A program made the position numbers and the translations under genes. DNA of 48,758 nucleotides from Moorena sp. SS36440bin_2 (GTDB lineage: Bacteria; Cyanobacteriota; Cyanobacteriia; Cyanobacteriales; Coleofasciculaceae): the NCBI GenBank assembly GCA_011524395.1, contig WTKN01000128.1, forward strand, positions 1 through 48,758, in the 5' to 3' direction. The notes below the pieces were generated by a model. It was not told the origin of the DNA, did no database searches, and saw only the letters and a list, made by a program, of their open reading frames with translations. Shown piece after piece: positions 25,962 through 31,838 of the stretch. Position 1 is the stretch's first letter. The number at the start of each line of letters is the position of its first letter.

Positions 25962-26756
25962 ATGTCAGCTTTAACTATTAAAGACACCAACATTAATAGT
26001 CTTTCTGTGGAAGAACGCTATGCACTTGACATTCTAGTCAACCTGCCAATGGCTCAGGTTAGTAAACTTCAAGAATTAATGGAATTGGATGTAGAAGACG
26101 TTCTTAGCACAATAATTATACAAAATTTTATTGAACTGTGTCAAGAATGCGGCTTGGACTTGTCTGAGGCAGGAGTTAATAAGTTTAAAGATGCGAACAA
26201 ACTGGGTAATACTGGAGCTGTCAAAGGAATTATTGGTCCTCAAACGGCTCAGTTTTACTTTGATGCTATCATCAAGAAAGTAACACCAGAGTTGCCACCA
26301 GGTACCGATAGAAACATTAACCAAGCTGGTTTAGATCTGGTTAAAGAGTTTGAAGGACTCCATAAAAGGTGCCCCGATGGCAGAGTAGAAGCTTATATCG
26401 ATCCGGTCGGAATTCCTACTATTGGATGGGGTCATACCGGTGGTGTTCGCATCGGAGATATCATCACTGTTGAGCAAGCTGAGAAATTGCTCAGACAAGA
26501 TTTAGAAAGTTCTGAATCTACGGTGAGTAATCTTGTCAAAGTATCACTGACTGATAATCAATTCTCTGCTCTAGTTAGCTTTGTGTTCAATATAGGACCA
26601 ACAGCGTTTAGGCGCTCGACATTATTACGTAAGTTGAATCAGGGTGATGATCAAGGGGCTGCCAATGAGTTTCTTCGTTGGAACAAGGGTGGTGGTCGAG
26701 TCCTATTAGGTTTGAGCAAACGCAGAGAAGCGGAGCGTAAATTGTTTCTGACCTAA
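25962..26756 (+). CDS. GH24 (T4/lambdoid-type) lysozyme with extra N-terminal domain
   Basis: Muramidase-type enzyme, 264 aa. The C-terminal GH24 domain (~120-264) has the catalytic triad: Glu131 (EFEGL), Asp147 (AYIDPVG) and Thr153 (PTIGWGHT). It also has the conserved LTDNQFSALVSFVFNIGPTA and SKRREAERKLFL. The N-terminal ~105 residues form an unrecognised helical region containing NTGAVKGIIGPQTAQFY, which recalls peptidoglycan-binding repeats. No signal peptide or holin is visible and no other phage gene is nearby. It may be a domesticated phage enzyme, a bacteriocin-like toxin or a cell-wall enzyme. Confidence 0.88.
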   Translation: MSALTIKDTNINSLSVEERYALDILVNLPMAQVSKLQELMELDVEDVLSTIIIQNFIELCQECGLDLSEAGVNKFKDANKLGNTGAVKGIIGPQTAQFYFDAIIKKVTPELPPGTDRNINQAGLDLVKEFEGLHKRCPDGRVEAYIDPVGIPTIGWGHTGGVRIGDIITVEQAEKLLRQDLESSESTVSNLVKVSLTDNQFSALVSFVFNIGPTAFRRSTLLRKLNQGDDQGAANEFLRWNKGGGRVLLGLSKRREAERKLFLT

Positions 26757-26781
26757 GTCAAAGTTAAGGTTGAAAGTTGAA

Positions 26782-26822
26782 CGCGCACGCGTGGCCGTTC
26801 GCGCAGCGTGGCCTACGGCCTT
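26782..26822. repeat. Palindromic repeat with the cgcgcagcgtggcctacggcc core
   Basis: The segment gcgcacgcgtggccgttcgc followed by gcagcgtggcctacggcc belongs to the GGCCACGCTACGC family found at several gaps here. Confidence 0.75.
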
Positions 26823-26844
26823 AAGGGCAAGGTTGCAGGTTACA

Positions 26845-26944
26845 GGTTGAAAGGTTGAAAGGTTGAAAGGTTGAAAGGTTGAAAGGTTGAAAGGTTGAAA
26901 GGTTGAAAGGTTGCAGGTTGAAAGGTTGAAAGGTTGAAAGGTTG
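26845..26944. repeat. Octamer tandem array (ggttgaaa)
   Basis: Eight copies of ggttgaaa, one ggttgca, three more copies and a partial unit fill 100 bp between the lysozyme and dehydrogenase genes. Confidence 0.95.
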
Positions 26945-27089
26945 TCATCCAAGGCTACACCTAATACCATTAGCCTAATACCTAACCCCTAACCCCTGTA
27001 AGTTTGGGAAAATGTATAATAAGAAACCTATCCCCCAGTAAGGTCATTACTCACCTTACCAAACCAATATGTTTATTTGGGCTACAGCC

Positions 27090-28241
27090 ATGACCAAACA
27101 AGCACCTACCTCCTTGCTTTCCTTAAATGTGGCACCGACTCAAGTAGTGCGTTGTTCGTTGGAAGATTCAGGAAATGCGATCGCACGGTTGGGAAATCGT
27201 CCTTTGATTGTAGGAGGCCAGCATACTCTGGCTACCCTAGCCTCATCACTGGAATCGGTTTTGGAACAGCATCAACTCAGTTATGAATGCGCATCCTACA
27301 GTCCTGATTGCAGTGAGAAGTCTTTAGGTAAACTCTCAGAAGCCGTTACTGCTCATCAATCTGACTTAATTATTGGGATTGGCGGTGGTAAGGCGTTGGA
27401 TACTGCTAAAATCCTAGGGCACCAGTGCCAGTTACCTGTAGTTACTGTACCCACCTCTGCTGCTACCTGTGCTGCTTGGACTGCTCTATCCAATATCTAT
27501 TCTGACCAGGGGGCTTTCCTGTATGATGTTGGACTTGACCGTTGCCCAGATTTATTGGTACTCGATTACAGCTTGATTCAGACAGCGCCCCAACGTACCC
27601 TAGTTGCCGGGATTGGTGATGCCTTAGCGAAGTGGTACGAAGCTTCAGTTAGTAGTGGTAGCGCTACAGATACTCTAATTATTGCGGCTGTCCAACAGGC
27701 AAGGGTATTGCGAGATATTTTGTTCCAAAAGTCGGTTGATGCTCTAACCCAACCTGGTAGTGAAGTTTGGCGGGAAGTTGTCGATGCAACAGTTTTACTG
27801 GCTGGTGTGATTGGGGGCTTGGGTGGAGCTCGATGTCGTACTGTTGCTGCCCATGCTATACATAATGGTTTAACTCATATCCCAGCAGCTCACGATTCTT
27901 TACATGGTGAAAAGGTGGCTTATGGCATTTTGGTGCAGCTGCGTTTAGAAGAAATGCTTCAGGGGAACCAACTAGCTGCATCAGCACGGCAACAGTTGCT
28001 GAAGTTTTATGGAGAGCTTGGTTTGCCCCAAACCCTCCAAGACCTGGGATTAGGGTCGATTACCTTGGCTCAGTTACAGAAAGCAGCTGAGATTGCCTGT
28101 GGGGAAAATTCTGATATTCATCGGCTTCCGTTTAAGGTGCTTCCAGAACAGCTGATGGCAGCAATGGTTTCTACTAGGGTACTAGTTGAGGGGCATCGTC
28201 AGCAGCAGTTAAGTTTGACAACCTCAACGGTTGAAGGTTGA
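27090..28241 (+). CDS. Iron-containing alcohol dehydrogenase-family protein (GldA-like)
   Basis: NAD(P)-dependent metal alcohol or glycerol dehydrogenase fold, 383 aa from the ATG at 27090 (an upstream in-frame ATG at 27069 would add seven residues). Nucleotide-binding GIGGGKALDTAK and PTSAATCAAWTALSNIYSD are followed by metal-ligand regions with Asp (GIGDALAKWYEA) and His (AAHAIHNGL, HDSLHGEKVAYG). Substrate unknown. The class is widespread in cyanobacteria. The possible -10 tataat (27015-27020) lies 49 bp before the longer start. Confidence 0.88.
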   Translation: MTKQAPTSLLSLNVAPTQVVRCSLEDSGNAIARLGNRPLIVGGQHTLATLASSLESVLEQHQLSYECASYSPDCSEKSLGKLSEAVTAHQSDLIIGIGGGKALDTAKILGHQCQLPVVTVPTSAATCAAWTALSNIYSDQGAFLYDVGLDRCPDLLVLDYSLIQTAPQRTLVAGIGDALAKWYEASVSSGSATDTLIIAAVQQARVLRDILFQKSVDALTQPGSEVWREVVDATVLLAGVIGGLGGARCRTVAAHAIHNGLTHIPAAHDSLHGEKVAYGILVQLRLEEMLQGNQLAASARQQLLKFYGELGLPQTLQDLGLGSITLAQLQKAAEIACGENSDIHRLPFKVLPEQLMAAMVSTRVLVEGHRQQQLSLTTSTVEG

Positions 28242-28301
28242 AGGTTATTAGGTTAAAGGTTGTTCGCCTTTGGCGATTCGGTTTAGGGTAGGTTGTCTGT
28301 C

Positions 28302-28344
28302 AGAATGCAGAATGAAGAATTCCAAATTCTTCATTCTGCATTCT
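28302..28344. terminator. Perfect 20-bp hairpin after the dehydrogenase gene
   Basis: The arm 28302-28321 (agaatgcagaatgaagaatt) pairs perfectly with 28325-28344 around the 3-nt loop cca, followed by ttatttaa. It is 60 bp after the stop and is a strong terminator-like hairpin. The right arm consists of heptamers (aaattct, tcattct, gcattct) of the type seen at 47499-47547. Confidence 0.75.
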
Positions 28345-28469
28345 TTATTTAAAAATGTTGCAGGTTGAAGGTTGCCGGTTGCAGATTTTGAGCTCAAACC
28401 TGATAACCTTTAATATTACTAGCATTTTCCCATACTCTGGCTCTCAACTCGTTCGCGATCGCTGAAAGC

Positions 28470-28605
28470 GGGGCTGAGGCCTTTGGCCACGCTACGCGAA
28501 CGCCCATCGCCTTTGGCGTGGCCTACGGCCAATCGCATAAGCGCGGAAGCTGAGGCCAAAGGCCTCCGCTTCGCGAACGCTTCATCGCGTGGCCTTTTGG
28601 CCAAA
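28470..28605. repeat. Cluster of palindromic repeats (ggccacgctacgcgaac family)
   Basis: Several overlapping inverted copies: ggcctttggccacgctacgc, tcgcctttggcgtggcctac and gaggccaaaggcctccgctt, followed by gcgaac. They pack into ~135 bp just before the aminotransferase gene. A HIP1-like gcgatcgc lies at 28455-28462. A 63-codon minus-strand frame here is only the repeat. Confidence 0.85.
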
Positions 28606-28659
28606 GTCAAAAATTCTAGATCTTGACCTTCAACCGGCTAACTTCCAAACCTGACACTG

Positions 28660-29880
28660 ATGATGGTAGATTTGATTACCCCAGCACAACGACTAAGCTC
28701 ACTCCCTCCCTATGTATTTGCTCGTTTAGATGAATTAAAAGCAAGAGCCCGTGAGCAAGGGCTGGATTTGATTGACTTGGGGATGGGTAATCCTGATGGT
28801 TCAGCACCCCAGCCGGTGATTGAAGCAGCGATCGCAGCCTTAAAAAATCCCGCTAACCACGGTTATCCTCCGTTTGAGGGGACTGCTAGTTTCCGTCGGG
28901 CAATTACGAATTGGTATCACCGCCGCTATGATGTGGAGCTAGACCCAGACAGTGAAGCTTTACCTCTGTTAGGGTCTAAGGAAGGACTAGCTCACCTAGC
29001 CTTGGCCTATGTGAATCCCGGAGATTTGATTTTAGTACCTTCTCCTGCTTATCCAGTCCACTTCCGGGGTCCGTTGATTGCTGGGGGGGAAATTCACAGC
29101 TTGGTGTTGAAACCGGAAAATGATTGGCTGATTGATTTAGGGGCGATTCCGGATCAGGTTGCCCAACGAGCTAAGATACTCTATTTTAACTATCCCAGTA
29201 ATCCAACCACCGCTACCGCCCCAAGGGAGTTTTTTGAAGAAATAGTTGCGTTTGCCCGTCGGTACTCAATTCTGCTGGTACATGACTTATGTTATGCCGA
29301 ATTAGCATTTGATGGCTATCAGCCTACTAGTTTGCTGGAAATTCCTGGCGCTAAAGATATTGGTGTCGAATTCCATACCCTATCGAAAACTTATAATATG
29401 GCTGGCTGGCGCGTTGGCTTTGTAGTGGGGAATAGCCGCATTATTCAAGGGTTGCGTACTTTAAAAACTAATCTAGACTATGGCATCTTTGCTGCCTTAC
29501 AAAGCGCTGCTGAAGCGGCCTTGCAACTGTCAGATGTTTACCTTCAAGATGTCCAAAACCGTTACCGCCGCCGCCGAGATTTCATGATTGAGGGTTTGGC
29601 CGAGTTGGGTTGGCAGATTCCTAAATCCAAGGCAACCATGTATCTGTGGGTTCCTTGCCCAATTGGGGTAGGTTCAACGGATTTTGCCCTGGATGTTTTG
29701 CAGCAAACTGGAGTAGTCCTCACCCCAGGAAATGCTTTTGGTATCGGTGGTGAAGGGTATGTGCGGATTAGTTTGATTGCGGAATGCGATCGCTTGGGTG
29801 AAGCCCTCAATCGGTTGAAACAAGCTAATATCAGCTACCAAGCCGAAACAATGGTAAAGGTGGAAGGTTCGAGGTTGTAG
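28660..29880 (+). CDS. Class I/II PLP-dependent aminotransferase (DapL/AlaC-like)
   Basis: Fold-type I aminotransferase, 406 aa. It has DLGMGNPDGSAPQPV, HGYPPFEGTASFRRAI, YPSNPTTATA and HDLCYAELAFDGY. The Schiff-base Lys243 is in HTLSKTYNMAGWRVGF, and the conserved Arg is in YVRISLI. It resembles the aspartate/LL-diaminopimelate/alanine aminotransferase subgroup common in cyanobacteria; the amino donor cannot be fixed from sequence. The C-terminal EGSRL reads directly into a repeat tract (29862 onward), so the tail may be repeat-derived. Confidence 0.88.
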   Translation: MMVDLITPAQRLSSLPPYVFARLDELKARAREQGLDLIDLGMGNPDGSAPQPVIEAAIAALKNPANHGYPPFEGTASFRRAITNWYHRRYDVELDPDSEALPLLGSKEGLAHLALAYVNPGDLILVPSPAYPVHFRGPLIAGGEIHSLVLKPENDWLIDLGAIPDQVAQRAKILYFNYPSNPTTATAPREFFEEIVAFARRYSILLVHDLCYAELAFDGYQPTSLLEIPGAKDIGVEFHTLSKTYNMAGWRVGFVVGNSRIIQGLRTLKTNLDYGIFAALQSAAEAALQLSDVYLQDVQNRYRRRRDFMIEGLAELGWQIPKSKATMYLWVPCPIGVGSTDFALDVLQQTGVVLTPGNAFGIGGEGYVRISLIAECDRLGEALNRLKQANISYQAETMVKVEGSRL

Positions 29881-29930
29881 GTTGTAGGTGGAAGGTTCGA
29901 GGTTGTAGGTTGTAGGTAGTTGCAGGTAAG
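29862..29930. repeat. Degenerate ggttgtag/gtggaaggttcg tandem tract
   Basis: The segment ggtggaaggttcgaggttgt is repeated (29860-29879 and 29887-29906), followed by further aggttgtagg copies. The first copy encodes the last residues and stop of the aminotransferase. Confidence 0.8.
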
Positions 29931-29978
29931 TCAACTCAACAACTGTTGGGGGAATTATATCAAATCTGCTGACTCTTC

Positions 29979-30007
29979 CCATCTCCCCATCTCCCCATCT
30001 CCCCATC
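29979..30007. repeat. Octamer tandem array (ccatctcc)
   Basis: 3.6 copies of the same octamer seen at 59-95, in the gap between the aminotransferase and the CpeT-like gene. Confidence 0.9.
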
Positions 30008-30102
30008 AATGTTTACAATATTACTTTACACTCCTGCCAATCTTGGTCACCCCTTCAGGTAATATACTTGAACACAACTTTTGATAAAGAGTCTGCTGGG
30101 GT

Positions 30103-30831
30103 GTGAACGTAATCGTGAAGAACAATAGCCTTCGGACAGGGGTAGCGATTGGCCTTTGGCCACGCTACGCGATCGCCTTTGGCGCGGCTTCGCCAATCGC
30201 CTTTTTGTGGATGGCAACAAGTACCGGTAATGCTGTTGCTGAATTAGTCATGATTGAGCAACAGGTTAAAGAGGTTGTGTCTCATCTAGTTGGGGTAATG
30301 GATACCTCGGCGCAAGCCAGAGCTAACCCAGATTCTCCTGATGTCCGCATGACCACCTGTACTGTCAACCTAGAGAGTGTTGATGCTGGACTCAACCCTG
30401 CTACATCAGTATTTCTGTATCAGGAACAAGCGCTTTCCCAACGCCTTAACTCTCCTTACCGACAGCGATTTTTGCGTATAGCTGTCAGTGACAATGGCCA
30501 GAGTGTAGAATCTAGGGGGTTTAAGCCTCAAAACCCAAAAACCCTGATTGGTTTGTGCAATCAACCTGATGGAGAGCGAGTGATACCCTCAAATGACTTA
30601 GGTAAAGCGGTGTGCAGTGTATTTTTGAAGCCAGTCGGTGATAACTACATCGGCCAGACACCAGAGGATGGTTGTCCAACTAAATACAGAGGAGCAGTCA
30701 AAATCACCAATACCATTATACTCCACAAAAAAGGTATGGACACCTTAGATCGGGGTTTTGATGCTGCTGGCAATTTGCTATGGGGCGCGAAAGATTTACC
30801 CTACCAGTTTCGTTGGGTTGAACCGCAGTAG
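30103..30831 (+). CDS. CpcT/CpeT-family phycobilin lyase-like protein with N-terminal leader
   Basis: 242 aa. The body matches the CpcT/CpeT chromophore lyase pattern: YRQRFLRIAVSDNGQSVESR, then VCSVFLKPVGDNYIGQTPED, GAVKITNTIILHKKGMDTL, and DRGFDAAGNLLWGAKDLPYQF. These proteins bind bilins and attach them to phycobiliproteins or act as chaperones. Unlike typical cytoplasmic members, it has a hydrophobic leader (~13-50), part of which is encoded by a palindromic repeat (30145-30200). The start is GTG at 30103; a GTG at 30115 is possible. Family assignment is from remembered motifs. No phycobiliprotein genes lie nearby, so the target is unknown. Confidence 0.75.
   Translation: MNVIVKNNSLRTGVAIGLWPRYAIAFGAASPIAFLWMATSTGNAVAELVMIEQQVKEVVSHLVGVMDTSAQARANPDSPDVRMTTCTVNLESVDAGLNPATSVFLYQEQALSQRLNSPYRQRFLRIAVSDNGQSVESRGFKPQNPKTLIGLCNQPDGERVIPSNDLGKAVCSVFLKPVGDNYIGQTPEDGCPTKYRGAVKITNTIILHKKGMDTLDRGFDAAGNLLWGAKDLPYQFRWVEPQ
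30145..30200. repeat. Palindromic repeat within the leader of the CpeT-like gene
   Basis: A 56-bp element bounded by gcgattggc (30145-30153) and gccaatcgc (30192-30200), with an internal ggccacgctacgcgatcgcc that includes a HIP1 octamer (30169-30176). It encodes about 18 residues (AIGLWPRYAIAFGAASPIA region) in frame. Confidence 0.8.
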
Positions 30832-31558
30832 AGCCTGTTGGTCAATTGCCTGATATCAAATTCGGTGGAATCACCATACTTCCTGGTGACCAGAGCAGGG
30901 GGAGCAAGGCAGCACTCAGCTTAAGCGCTACTTGAGGTGCGTGCGCGTTCAGCACTCAGCTATCAGCCATTAGCCATTAGCCTTGGCCATTAGCGAATGG
31001 CCACGCTACGGGAACAGTTTATGGGCTACACCCACGCTACTAGATCGGTGGTTTTGAATAAAATAAGCACCGATCTAGTAGCGTGAGCCAAAAGCTGACG
31101 GCTGTTCGCGTAGCGTGGCCTTTGGCCAACGGCTGACTGCTGAATGCTTACGGGGCGAGACAGAGCCGAATTTCACCATTGGTTCTTTTGGACAAATGAT
31201 TTAGGATATCTATCGTTTATAAAAATTCATCAAAACTATAACGTTAGGTTTACCTAAATTTTATCAAACAATCTATTAACGCAATTCAAAATTATTCCAC
31301 CAGTGTAGCACCAAAAAGTTATGCCACACTGGCAACCTTGTGAGCATTTAATAAGCCACTATACTAAGCAGTTCATCTCATTTAACTATCAGCAAAAACT
31401 CCCAAGCAATTAGTAAAGATTTAGTAAACACTTAGTAAATATTCAGTAAAGCAATGAAATTGATATTTCTAGTTATCTAGATATCGTTAAATTAATTAAA
31501 TCAATAAATAACTAAAAAATATGTCTTTAGTTGTGTTTCTTTTGATTTTTTATTTAGC
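30832..31558. other. Repeat-rich gap upstream of the polysaccharide cluster
   Basis: The first 350 bp hold cag/tcagc-type repeats and copies of ggccacgctacg (30999-31010) and gttcgcgtagcgtggccttt (31104-31123). From ~31180 it becomes A/T-rich and probably contains the promoter of the cluster. No ORF with family support was seen. Confidence 0.6.
31033..31085. repeat. Perfect 18-bp inverted repeat
   Basis: cacgctactagatcggtg (31033-31050) is perfectly repeated in inverse at 31068-31085 around a 17-nt A/T-rich loop, inside the palindromic-repeat tract. Confidence 0.92.
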
Positions 31559-31674
31559 TATACTAATCCCAAATCCGTTTGTCAAAACCCCTTTATACAA
31601 ATCGACCAAATCTTTGTATGCCAAGAATCTCTGGCTATGGGGATAAGGGGGGTATGGAAACAGGATTTGGTATA
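31559..31674. mobile_element. Possible MITE upstream of the capD-EAL gene
   Basis: A ~116-bp segment with imperfect inverted ends: tatac(taatcc)caaatccg at the left, and aggatttggtata at the right reading inward as tataccaaatcct. Both are followed by gttt and a C-rich run. It carries no ORF and lies ~165 bp before the dehydratase-EAL start. Confidence 0.5.
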
Positions 31675-31838
31675 ACCACCGATTTCTAAAGTTAAGATAA
31701 CTTACGCACCCAAACGTGTAAAACATCGGTACGGTAATTATATGTCCCCCTTTTTATGTTTACCGTTACTTGTTATATGAACCGAAGCTTAATAGCTAAT
31801 TACTGTGTAATTTTTTATAATCAACTGAATAATAAAAC

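Noticed and set aside
25962-26756. Prophage region
   Set aside because: Only the lysozyme gene resembles phage; neighbours are murI and a dehydrogenase, with no structural or integrase genes.
26706-26948. 80-codon minus-strand ORF
   Set aside because: It is a translation of the ggttgaaa octamer array (repeated FQPFNLST).
28419-28610. 63-codon minus-strand ORF before the aminotransferase
   Set aside because: Consists of palindromic repeat sequence.
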